64,000 bases of DNA from Saccharibacillus soli (lineage in GTDB: Bacteria; Bacillota; Bacilli; Paenibacillales; Paenibacillaceae), in assembly GCA_002189105.1 (NCBI GenBank), contig NIOB01000001.1:992001-1056000 (forward strand), given 5' to 3'. A model generated the notes under the pieces. It was not told the origin of the DNA. It did no database searches and was given only the letters and a program-made list of their open reading frames with translations. A program made the translations under genes and the position numbers. Below, piece after piece: positions 16,624 to 24,686 of this stretch (position 1 is its first letter; the number at the start of each line of letters is the position of its first letter).

Positions 16624-17868
16624 ATGATTGAACAACCGAAGCCATCTGCCTTATCCGAGCAGGTTCAGCACATGATGGAATGGTTGGCCTCTTATGGACG
16701 TGACGAAGGAGGCGGAGTCACGCGGCTGCTGTATGATCCTGCCTGGTGTTCCGCTCAACAGGCCCTGGCAAGCAAAATGGAAGAGATCGGCCTGACTGCC
16801 CGTTACGATGACGTGGGCAACCTATTCGGCCGTATGGACGGACGTGATCCGCAGGCGAAGGTCGTTCTAACCGGTTCTCACGTCGATACCGTCATTGGTG
16901 GCGGGAAATATGACGGAGCATATGGCATTATAGCGGCACTGATCGCGGCGGAACATCTGCTGACTCAATACGGCCCGCCGCTCAAACCGATTGAAGTTGT
17001 TTCTTTATGCGAGGAAGAAGGAAGCCGTTTCCCTCTGACTTATTGGGGTTCAGGCAATATAACAGGCACAAAAGAACGGGCGGCGGTTGCAGCCGTTCGG
17101 GATCATCATGGAGTGCCGTTTGAAGAGGCGATGCGCGAGGCGGGATTTGGCCTGGGGCAGCATCCACAGCCACTTCGCAGCGATCTGGACTGCTTTATTG
17201 AGCTGCATATTGAGCAGGGACAAGTATTGGAACGTGAAGGACAGTCCATCGGTGTGGTGAGTCATATCGTGGGACAGCGTCGTTATGAGATCACGGTTTA
17301 TGGCGAAAGCAACCATGCGGGCACCACACCGATGAGGTGGCGTCATGATGCCATGTTTACAGCGGCAGAGATGATTGCGGCGCTGATGCACCGGGCAAAA
17401 GGCGATCCGGACGGTCTGGTGGCGACGGTCGGACGAATGGAAGTCAAGCCCAATGTGGGCAACGTGATTGCACGTGAAGTCACCTTCAGCCTGGATGTGC
17501 GGCACAGCAGCGATGAGAAGATCGGGAACTTTTGTGACGAAGCATTCCGGGAATTTGAGGTCATTGCGGCCGAGCACGGGACGAGCATTGTCTATCGGAA
17601 ATGGATGGACGAAGCTTCTGTAGGCATGGATCTCAAGCTCCAGCAGGCTGCCAGCGAAGTGTTGGCGCGTGAAGGCATCTCTTACCGAACGATGACCAGC
17701 GGGGCGGGGCATGATTCACAGGTGTTTGGAACCTTTTGCCCGACTGCGCTGCTCTTTGTCCCCAGCCGTGGCGGTATCAGCCACTCTCCAGCCGAATTTA
17801 CGGAAAAGGAAGACCTGGAACGCGGCGTCAAGCTGCTTATTGATCTGCTGTATCGTTTGGCCTATTAA
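16624..17868 (+). CDS. pucF: Allantoate amidohydrolase (M20 family)
   Basis: 414 residues. M20-family amidohydrolase of the allantoate deiminase / N-carbamoyl-amino-acid hydrolase group, releasing ammonia and CO2 from allantoate to give ureidoglycine. Metal-binding motifs are present: TGSHVDTV (His), GGKYDGAYG (Asp), SLCEEEGSRF (Glu pair), CFIELHIEQG (His) and ISHSPAEFT (His) near the end. The dimerisation lid YGESNHAGTTPM lies in the middle. GGGGGAG (16608-16614) lies 9 bases before ATG 16624, so I prefer this to the upstream ATG 16606, which overlaps the ribosome site. It is divergent from pucR and 63 bases before pucG. Its position between pucR, pucG and allantoinase favours allantoate over other N-carbamoyl substrates. 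Confidence 0.92.
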   Translation: MIEQPKPSALSEQVQHMMEWLASYGRDEGGGVTRLLYDPAWCSAQQALASKMEEIGLTARYDDVGNLFGRMDGRDPQAKVVLTGSHVDTVIGGGKYDGAYGIIAALIAAEHLLTQYGPPLKPIEVVSLCEEEGSRFPLTYWGSGNITGTKERAAVAAVRDHHGVPFEEAMREAGFGLGQHPQPLRSDLDCFIELHIEQGQVLEREGQSIGVVSHIVGQRRYEITVYGESNHAGTTPMRWRHDAMFTAAEMIAALMHRAKGDPDGLVATVGRMEVKPNVGNVIAREVTFSLDVRHSSDEKIGNFCDEAFREFEVIAAEHGTSIVYRKWMDEASVGMDLKLQQAASEVLAREGISYRTMTSGAGHDSQVFGTFCPTALLFVPSRGGISHSPAEFTEKEDLERGVKLLIDLLYRLAY

Positions 17869-17931
17869 GAAGCGTTCAGAAAGCATGCGGCAAGCAGGAA
17901 AAGGCAGCGAAAAATCGAGGAGGCGTTATCC

Positions 17932-19179
17932 ATGACCAAATATCGGGAAATTCAAGCACCTTTGCGAACCATTATGACACCTGGGCCTGTCGAAGCGGAC
18001 CCTAGAGTGCTGCGGGCGATGGCGACGCCGATTCTCGGCCAATTCGATCCCGCCTTTACCCAGATGATGAACGAGACGATGGAGATGATCCGGGAGACGT
18101 TCCAGACGAAAAATCAATGGGCGTTCCCTGTGGACGGCACCTCGCGTTCCGGGCTTGAAGCCGTGCTGTGCAGCCTGATTGAACCGGGCGACAAGGTGCT
18201 TGTGCCGATCTTCGGGCGCTTCGGTCATCTGCTGACGGAGATTGCGGAACGCCATGGCGCGGAGCTTCATCTGATGGAATGTCCATGGGGTGAGGTCTTC
18301 GATCAGCAGGCAGTCATCGACGAAGTGAAGAGAGTACAGCCCAAGATTCTGGCGATTGTTCATGGCGAGACGTCAACAGGCTGCATGCAGCCGCTTGACC
18401 AGATTGGCCCAGCCTGCCGGGAACTGGGTGTGTTGACGGTCGTGGATGCGGTTGCTTCGATTGCCGGAGCGCCGGTAAAAGTGGATGAGTGGCAGTTGGA
18501 TGCGGTAATTGGTGGGACGCAGAAATGCATTTCCGTTCCGTCCGGCATGGCGCCAATCACTTATAATGAGCGGGTGGAACGGATTCTGGCCAGCCGGAAA
18601 AAGGTCGAGCGCGGCGTGGCGCAGGAAAGCGATCGCCGCGACGTGGTTTCTCCGATTCGCAGCAATTATTTTGACCTCAGCCAGCTTCAGGATTATTGGG
18701 GTCCGCGCCGTCTGAATCACCATACCGAAGCGACCTCCATGCTGTACGCGCTGCGTGAAGGACTGCGGATTCTGCTGGAAGAAGGACTGGAGGAGCGCTT
18801 TGAGCGCCACAAGCTTCATGAACAGGCGCTGATGGCCGGGATTCGCGGGATGGGACTTGAGCTGTTTAATGATTTTGCCTGGAAGCTGCCGGTCGTGACG
18901 TGTATTAAGATTCCAGCAGGGATTGATGGCGAGTCGGTGCGAAGCATGCTGCTGAATCAGTTCGGTATTGAGATCGCCAGCTCATTTGGCCCGCTGCATG
19001 GACAGATCTGGCGGATCGGCACGATGGGTTACAGCTGCCGCAAGGAGAACGTCTTGTTCGTTCTCGCGGCACTGGAAGCGGTGCTGATTCGACATCAAGC
19101 ACCGATCACAATCGGCAGAGGCGTTCAGGAAGCGCTGAATGTCTACGAAGAAGTGGAACGCGGTGTAGTGACGGTATAG
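17932..19179 (+). CDS. pucG: (S)-ureidoglycine-glyoxylate aminotransferase
   Basis: 415 residues, class V PLP-dependent aminotransferase. TPGPVEADPRVLRAM opens the protein, the PLP-binding VVDAVAS segment lies near 165 and the Schiff-base lysine in GGTQKC near 202. The family contains alanine-glyoxylate and serine-pyruvate transaminases, but next to allantoate amidohydrolase and allantoinase the PucG role is favoured: it transfers the amino group of ureidoglycine to glyoxylate to give glycine. GAGGAGG lies 8 bases before the ATG. A terminator follows, so the downstream permease probably has its own signals. Confidence 0.92.
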   Translation: MTKYREIQAPLRTIMTPGPVEADPRVLRAMATPILGQFDPAFTQMMNETMEMIRETFQTKNQWAFPVDGTSRSGLEAVLCSLIEPGDKVLVPIFGRFGHLLTEIAERHGAELHLMECPWGEVFDQQAVIDEVKRVQPKILAIVHGETSTGCMQPLDQIGPACRELGVLTVVDAVASIAGAPVKVDEWQLDAVIGGTQKCISVPSGMAPITYNERVERILASRKKVERGVAQESDRRDVVSPIRSNYFDLSQLQDYWGPRRLNHHTEATSMLYALREGLRILLEEGLEERFERHKLHEQALMAGIRGMGLELFNDFAWKLPVVTCIKIPAGIDGESVRSMLLNQFGIEIASSFGPLHGQIWRIGTMGYSCRKENVLFVLAALEAVLIRHQAPITIGRGVQEALNVYEEVERGVVTV

Positions 19180-19240
19180 CTGATTTTTGGATACAAGCAG
19201 GAGAAATACACAGGTAACTCACGCATTTTGGAGTAAGATG

Positions 19241-19271
19241 AAGGATTCCGGAGCTGTCCGGAGTCCTTTTG
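19241..19271 (+). terminator. Terminator after pucG
   Basis: AAGGATTCCGGA - GCTG - TCCGGAGTCCTTTT: 12-bp stem with one G-T pair, then a short T run. Confidence 0.7.
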
Positions 19272-19337
19272 CTTAGAAACGACTATGATAAGGATTCATG
19301 CGAATTAGAAAACAAAGCGGGATACGGATGGTGGAAG

Positions 19338-20684
19338 ATGGACAACAGACTCTCGCTCCGTTCGAGCTTGGCGGGGCTGCAATGGCTCTTTTTTTTATTT
19401 ACCAATACGGTGGTTATTCCGATTACGGTCGGGGCGGCTTTTCATCTTCCGCAGGAGAAGATTCAATTTCTGATTCAATGTTCGTTTGTGCTCACTGGCC
19501 TTGCCTGTGTAGTACAGGCGGGTCTGGGACATAAGAGGGCGGTTATGGAAGGACAGTCCGGACTGTGGTGGGGCGTCATCTTGAGTCTCTGCGCGGCTGC
19601 TCCTTCGCTGGGCATCTCCATGACGAGCCTGGGTGCAAGCCTGGCGGTTGGGGTGATGATCTCCGGCGTCCTTACGGTGCTGATTGGTCTATGCGGATGG
19701 GCTGCGCCGCTGTCCAGATGGTTCACGCCCGGTGTGATGGCTGTATTTATGTTCCTGCTTGGCTGCCGGTTGAATATGATCTTCTTGCAGGGCATGTTGG
19801 GCATCTCTTCAGGTACACCTGCCAGCGAAGCCGTAATCGCGCCGGGCATTTTCCTGCTTGCGGCGGGAGTGGCGGTGTTCGTAGCGGTACTATCGGTAAC
19901 GTCGAAGCCTGCCATTGGGCAGTATGCGCTGCTGATTGGAATTTTGGGAGGATGGGCGCTATATGCAGCCATTTTCGGTTCCGGGCATGAAGCGGCGGGA
20001 AATGGAAGTATGGCTGCCCAATGGTTCCCGCTTGGGCATCCTGCCAAGGAGGGATTACATGCAGGGGTGATCGCAATCGCTATCATCGCCGGACTCGTAA
20101 ATGCCTCCAATACCTTTGGTGCGCTCAAGGGCACGGACAGCATCTATGGTCAGGAAGCGGATCGTGGACAATATCGACGTTCATTTACGATCAGTGGGAT
20201 TCTGGCAGTGCTGTCCGGGCTGCTTGGATTGGTTCCTTATGCTCCCTATGTCTCGTCGGTAGGGTTTCTCCAGCAGACCCGCATCCGGGAAAGGCTGCCC
20301 TTTGTCATTGGCGGGCTGCTGTTTGCGGCGATCGGACTGATTCCGGTAGTAAGCGGTGCGCTAACGCAGCTGCCGCTGAGTGTGGGCAGCGCCGTACTGT
20401 TGGTGACGTACCTGCGTCTGCTCGGATCGTCCCTGCAATATTTTGGACAGATCAAGCTGGATGCGGCGAATCTGTATCGAACAGCTGCCCCCTTATTCGT
20501 AGGCATTATCGTCATGGGTATGCCGTCCACGTATTTCGCTTCGCTGCCACCGCTGCTTCGTCCCTTGCTGGGCAACGGACTGCTGGTGGGCATCCTGCTT
20601 GCGCTGCTGCTGGACCGGCTTCGTTTCGGTTCGGTACGCACGCTTCAGGAAGAGAAGCAACCTGCATCTCATCCCTCATCCTAA
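19338..20684 (+). CDS. NCS2-family purine/xanthine-uracil permease
   Basis: 448 residues from ATG 19338. Nucleobase-cation symporter-2 type membrane protein with about 12-14 hydrophobic segments; the second half has the family-typical NTFGALKGTDSIYG, a form of the NxF-G motif around the substrate site. Members import xanthine, uric acid or uracil with protons. The reading frame extends upstream to a TTG at 19269, but that falls inside the pucG terminator, so the ATG after GGATGGTGGAAG is preferred although its ribosome site is close. The amidase gene follows 14 bases later. The purine cluster suggests uptake of urate or another purine. No xanthine dehydrogenase or uricase gene is in the window. 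Confidence 0.85.
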   Translation: MDNRLSLRSSLAGLQWLFFLFTNTVVIPITVGAAFHLPQEKIQFLIQCSFVLTGLACVVQAGLGHKRAVMEGQSGLWWGVILSLCAAAPSLGISMTSLGASLAVGVMISGVLTVLIGLCGWAAPLSRWFTPGVMAVFMFLLGCRLNMIFLQGMLGISSGTPASEAVIAPGIFLLAAGVAVFVAVLSVTSKPAIGQYALLIGILGGWALYAAIFGSGHEAAGNGSMAAQWFPLGHPAKEGLHAGVIAIAIIAGLVNASNTFGALKGTDSIYGQEADRGQYRRSFTISGILAVLSGLLGLVPYAPYVSSVGFLQQTRIRERLPFVIGGLLFAAIGLIPVVSGALTQLPLSVGSAVLLVTYLRLLGSSLQYFGQIKLDAANLYRTAAPLFVGIIVMGMPSTYFASLPPLLRPLLGNGLLVGILLALLLDRLRFGSVRTLQEEKQPASHPSS

Positions 20685-20698
20685 AGGAGGAAACAAAT

Positions 20699-21970
20699 AT
20701 GGAACCCAACCACCAACAGCTGCAGCGCTTCGATTCTCCTCTGTCCCCAACGCTGAACGTTCCGGGGTCACAGGACAATCCCTGGGGGGCGTATGTAGAT
20801 CGCCAGGTCAAACGCAGCGGCTCCGAAACCGGGAATCTGAACGGACTGACCTTCGCCGTCAAGGATGTCTTCGATATTCAGGAGGTCGTGAGCAGTGCGG
20901 GCAATCCCGATTGGCTGCGAACGCATAAGGCGGCTTCCTCGACGGCTCCGACCCTGCGGCGTCTATTGGAGCAGGGTGCGACTCTGGAAGGGACGACACA
21001 GACCGATGAGCTGATGTACAGCTTGAATGGACAGAACTTTCATTATGGAACGCCGGTAAATCCGGCTGCCCCGGAGCGGATTCCGGGTGGATCATCCAGC
21101 GGCTCCGCTGTGGCGGCTGCCGCTGGGTTGGTTGATTTTGCCGTGGGCACCGATACGGGGGGTTCGGTGCGAATTCCTTCTTCGTACTGCGGGCTGTATG
21201 GATACCGTCCCACGCATGGGGCGGTATCGGCGGAAGGCGTCATTCCGCTCGCCCGCAGCTTCGATACCGTCGGCTGGATGAGCCGGGACGTGAGCGTTCT
21301 CAGGCGCGTGGGGGAAGCGCTTCTTGCGCCGCCGCAGGCGGCGGAATCGGGCTTCCAGCGCCTGTTCATGGCGCAGGAGGCATGGGATCTTCCGGAAGCG
21401 GCTGACCTCGCCACGCTTCAGCAGGCGCTGCGGGAGCTGACGGACGGAGTTCCGTGGGAGGAGCAGGCAGTGGTTTCCCTGACGGAAGACGGCGAGAGCC
21501 TGGCCGATTGGTCGGCGGCTTTTCGCGTGCTCCAGGGATTGGAGATCGCGCGCGAGCACAGCGAGTGGATCGACCGCGTAAATCCGGCCTTCGGACCGGG
21601 AATCGCGGAGCGCATGGCCTGGGCCCGCACGCTGGAGGCATCCGCCAGCGAGGCGGAAGCCTCCTTACGCGCCCGCGTGCGGCGCACACTCACCGATCTG
21701 CTCGGTGAGGATGGTCTGCTGGCGCTGCCTACGGCGCCGGGAGCGGCACCGCTGCTTGGCCTGAGCGGAGACGAGGCCGAAGCTTACCGGGCGAAAGTGA
21801 TGCAGCTCTCCTGCATCGCCGGCCTGTCCGGGCTGCCGCAGGTGACGCTGCCGGTCATGCGGCCGGATGGTCTGCCGATCGGCCTGTCCGTAATCGGCGG
21901 AGCGGGAAGCGACTTGAAGCTGCTGCGCTGGGCAGAAGATGTCGTGAATCGAAGGGGGAATCCATCATGA
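20699..21970 (+). CDS. Amidase-signature family hydrolase in purine cluster
   Basis: 423 residues with the Ser-cisSer-Lys triad of the amidase-signature family: Lys55 in TFAVKDVFD, GGSSSGS at 130-136 and the nucleophile Ser156 in TDTGGSVR. The start is clear: a perfect AAAGGAGG lies 8 bases before ATG 20699. It is 14 bases after the permease stop, and its own stop overlaps the next start (ATGA), so three genes form one operon. The family acts on amides including allophanate, oxalurate-like ureides and indoleacetamide, so the substrate cannot be read off directly. Its position suggests a ureide or amide formed downstream of PucG. In Klebsiella, a related amidase (HpxY) occurs in a urate-degradation cluster, which supports this but does not prove it. 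Confidence 0.85.
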   Translation: MEPNHQQLQRFDSPLSPTLNVPGSQDNPWGAYVDRQVKRSGSETGNLNGLTFAVKDVFDIQEVVSSAGNPDWLRTHKAASSTAPTLRRLLEQGATLEGTTQTDELMYSLNGQNFHYGTPVNPAAPERIPGGSSSGSAVAAAAGLVDFAVGTDTGGSVRIPSSYCGLYGYRPTHGAVSAEGVIPLARSFDTVGWMSRDVSVLRRVGEALLAPPQAAESGFQRLFMAQEAWDLPEAADLATLQQALRELTDGVPWEEQAVVSLTEDGESLADWSAAFRVLQGLEIAREHSEWIDRVNPAFGPGIAERMAWARTLEASASEAEASLRARVRRTLTDLLGEDGLLALPTAPGAAPLLGLSGDEAEAYRAKVMQLSCIAGLSGLPQVTLPVMRPDGLPIGLSVIGGAGSDLKLLRWAEDVVNRRGNPS

Positions 21971-22836
21971 AGCTGGCGACGATTCAATACCTGGGCCGTG
22001 AACAGGCGGCGCTCTTGACATCATCCGGTGTGCTTCCGCTTGCGACTTTGAATGAGCACACAGGCAGCCAATGGGAGACGAATGTACAAGCTCTGCTGTC
22101 TACGAATCAGCTGGGTGCCCTGCAAGCCGGGTATGCGGAAAATGTGGATGAGCAGGAGTGGGACAGTCTTCCGCTTCTGCCGTTTGAACAAGTGGAATTT
22201 TCCGCCTTTGCCCGGCAGCCGGGCAAGATCATCGGCATCGGTATGAATTATATGGAGAAAGCCATCGAGCTGTCCGGTCGTCCGCCGGAAGAAGAACCGG
22301 TCATTTTCCTCAAGCCCAATTCGTCCATTATCGGCCCGGGCGAAGAGATTGTCCGGCCGGAAGGGGCAGGCGCTATTTCTGCTGAAGCGGAACTTGCGAT
22401 CGTCATAGGACGTGAATGTCACCGGGTAACAGAAGCTGAGGCGCTGCATTTTGCTGCGGGTTATCTCACTTCACTCGATATGACAGCCAAGGATATTCAT
22501 GCCCGCAATCCCCGTTTCATGCAGCGTGCCAAGATTTTCGATACCTTTGTAAGTCTGGGTGCTGTGCTGGTCACTCCTGATGAGTGTGGGGAGCTTCCCC
22601 AATTGGTGGTAGAGACGGTTCATAATGGAGCCGTCATCCATCGCAATCAGGTCGCGCAGATGATTTTTTCGCCTGCTCAACTGATTGCTTTTCTATCACA
22701 AGTCATGACACTCCAACCCGGGGATATTATTCTTACCGGAACGCCTGGTTCAGTCATCATCGAAGCGGGAGATCAGGTTGAATGTCGGATTACGGGACTG
22801 CCTGCACTTTGCAATCCCGTTTGTAATCAAAGTTAA
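21967..22836 (+). CDS. Fumarylacetoacetate hydrolase (FAH) family protein
   Basis: 289 residues. The C-terminal FAH fold is clear from GKIIGIGMNYMEKAIE, EEPVIFLKPNSSIIGPGE, the metal ligands in EAELAIVIG (Glu) and SLDMTAKD (Asp), and GDIILTGTPGSV near the end. The N-terminal 60 residues form the small cap common in this family. Known members hydrolyse or decarboxylate 2-oxo acids such as oxaloacetate, fumarylpyruvate and acylpyruvates. ATGA overlap with the amidase gene shows translational coupling, so it likely handles a 2-oxo or ureido acid from the same pathway. A strong terminator follows, ending the operon. The family is certain, the reaction is not. Confidence 0.88.
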   Translation: MKLATIQYLGREQAALLTSSGVLPLATLNEHTGSQWETNVQALLSTNQLGALQAGYAENVDEQEWDSLPLLPFEQVEFSAFARQPGKIIGIGMNYMEKAIELSGRPPEEEPVIFLKPNSSIIGPGEEIVRPEGAGAISAEAELAIVIGRECHRVTEAEALHFAAGYLTSLDMTAKDIHARNPRFMQRAKIFDTFVSLGAVLVTPDECGELPQLVVETVHNGAVIHRNQVAQMIFSPAQLIAFLSQVMTLQPGDIILTGTPGSVIIEAGDQVECRITGLPALCNPVCNQS

Positions 22837-22905
22837 CTTCCTGACAAATGACATACATTCCAGGCGGCATCGGCAAGCTTATTCGCAAATAAAACGCTTA
22901 CACCT

Positions 22906-22934
22906 AAAGATCACATTTGATGTGATCTTTTTTT
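22906..22934 (+). terminator. Terminator of permease-amidase-FAH operon
   Basis: AAGATCACA / TGTGATCTT stem around a short TTTGA-type loop, followed by a run of T. Confidence 0.9.
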
Positions 22935-23175
22935 GTGTAAATTCAACAGCTCAGAAGCGGATAATCTACGTTTTTGTCAATGAATTGTGCGGATAAGGTG
23001 ATAAAATAAGAAACAGAAAACAAGAGTGAGAATACGTTACATAAACAAGTGATGTTATCTTACCGGATTTTCAATCGCCTGAAGGCATGTGGAGCGGTCA
23101 GCCGGAACGGTTGCCAGCAGTCAGACAAGGGCAGACCCACACACGCCGCAAACAAAAAAGAGGGAGTGAAGCGGT
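22935..23175 (+). promoter_or_regulatory. Upstream region of pucI with GlnR/TnrA-like box (23025-23041)
   Basis: AGTGAGAATACGTTACA at 23025-23041 fits TGTNA-N7-TNACA in 9 of 10 fixed positions. No convincing -35/-10 pair was identified near it, and no gene is seen in this gap. Confidence 0.45.
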
Positions 23176-24570
23176 ATGTCTACAAATTTGGTTGGTCGAG
23201 TGTTGGAGGAAACGCCTCAGCAGGAAGAAATCCTTGTGGACGACTCCCTGAAACCCAAGCGGGAGAGCGACAGGACGGTTGGTTCGGTACCTTACATGTT
23301 TATGTGGATCGGGGATGGCGTAAACCTCGGTAACATGACCCTGGGGGCCAGCTTGATCGCCGCAGGTGTCGCCACACTGAATGTGCTTCAGACTTTCGTT
23401 GCCGCGATCATCGCCATTGGCATCATCTCCGTGATCTTCGCCCTGAATGACCGCTTCGGCTATCGAACGGGCATCCCGTATGTGGTGCAGCTGCGTATGT
23501 CATTCGGTATCAAAGGTTCGGTCATCTCCTCCTTCCTGCGCGGCATTCCCGCCATCGTCTGGTATGGCTTCCAGAGCTGGGTCGGGGCCACTGCACTCAA
23601 TGAGATCGTCAAAGTGCTCAGCGGAGGTGCGTTCGACAGCATTCCCATCTGCTTCATCGTACTGCAAGGGGTTCAGATTGTCCTCTCGCTTTATGGCTTT
23701 CATGCGATCAAGTGGGTGGAAACCCTCGCTTCCGTCGTCATCATGCTGGCTCTGGTCTATGTCTTCGGTCTGCTGCTCAACTCGCACAGCGCAGCCATTA
23801 CGGATGTATGGGTCAATGCCAAGGGCACATGGGGTCTTCCATTCTTCGCCTTCATTATGGTGTTCCTCGGCAATTATGCGGCGATCTTCCTGAGTGCAGC
23901 GGATTACTCCCGTGAGCTGAAGACGGGCATTAGCGACAAGAAGCGCAGCGCCCTCTACTTTGTACCGATTGTGATCGCCTACGGCTTCGTGCTGACGATC
24001 GGAGCAATGATGGCCGCAGCGACAGGCATCTCCAACCCGGTCAAGGCGTTTGCGGTAATCGTAGACAATCCGTATATTACGGTCGGCGTATCGGCGTTCA
24101 TCGTCATTGGAGCCATCGCAGTTAACATGGTCGCCAACATTGTGCCGCCTGCTTACGTCATCTCCCTCGTCACCAAATTGAAATACAAAGCCTCCGTGGT
24201 CGTAACCGGCCTGCTGGCTCTGTGTTCCTTCCCGTGGGTGCTGGTTCAAGACTCTTCCGCCAAAGGTCTGAACATGTTTATCCTGATCTACTCGGCGTTC
24301 CTCGGTCCCATCGTCGCCATTTTGCTGGTTGAATATTACATCCTGCGCAAGCAGAAAGTGGACACTGCCGAATTGTACCGTCAAGACGGCGCGTTCAAGG
24401 GGTACAATCCCAGCGCGATTCTCGCCATGCTGATCGGAGCGGGTGCCGCTTTCCTGCTGGTAGACATCGGTTGGATCATTGGATTTGTAACGGCTGGACT
24501 GTCCTATCTGCTGCTTAGCAAGTTTGCTTTCAAAGGTTCGGCATTTAAAAAAGGCACGATTTTTGAATAA
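23176..24570 (+). CDS. pucI: NCS1-family allantoin/nucleobase permease
   Basis: 464 residues, nucleobase-cation symporter-1 family with about twelve membrane segments. The first helix region VPYMFMWIGDGVNLGNMTLG matches NCS1 transporters such as PucI and Mhp1. The 40-residue N-terminus is polar and cytoplasmic. GAGGGAGTGAAGCGGT precedes the ATG. It lies between the FAH gene and allantoinase, so allantoin is the likely cargo, as for B. subtilis PucI; cytosine or hydantoin permeases share the family. The short weak hairpin between it and allantoinase (around 24578-24602) is not a convincing terminator, so these two genes are probably cotranscribed. Confidence 0.87.
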   Translation: MSTNLVGRVLEETPQQEEILVDDSLKPKRESDRTVGSVPYMFMWIGDGVNLGNMTLGASLIAAGVATLNVLQTFVAAIIAIGIISVIFALNDRFGYRTGIPYVVQLRMSFGIKGSVISSFLRGIPAIVWYGFQSWVGATALNEIVKVLSGGAFDSIPICFIVLQGVQIVLSLYGFHAIKWVETLASVVIMLALVYVFGLLLNSHSAAITDVWVNAKGTWGLPFFAFIMVFLGNYAAIFLSAADYSRELKTGISDKKRSALYFVPIVIAYGFVLTIGAMMAAATGISNPVKAFAVIVDNPYITVGVSAFIVIGAIAVNMVANIVPPAYVISLVTKLKYKASVVVTGLLALCSFPWVLVQDSSAKGLNMFILIYSAFLGPIVAILLVEYYILRKQKVDTAELYRQDGAFKGYNPSAILAMLIGAGAAFLLVDIGWIIGFVTAGLSYLLLSKFAFKGSAFKKGTIFE

Positions 24571-24686
24571 ACCAAAAGAGGGCGAGGGAGCAGCTGCCGC
24601 GCCCTTCAAGGGTTTTTCCCAGTTTTACCGCAGCCAGTCAAGTCATGATGGATCTTAAACCGGTTATCGATAAAGGAGAGACGCGT

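Noticed and set aside
20021-20698. Upstream extension of the amidase frame inside the permease gene
   Set aside because: It overlaps the permease in another frame; the perfect AAAGGAGG before ATG 20699 gives the true start.
24578-24615. Terminator between pucI and pucH
   Set aside because: GGGCG / CGCCC pairing is weak and separated from the T run; not convincing.
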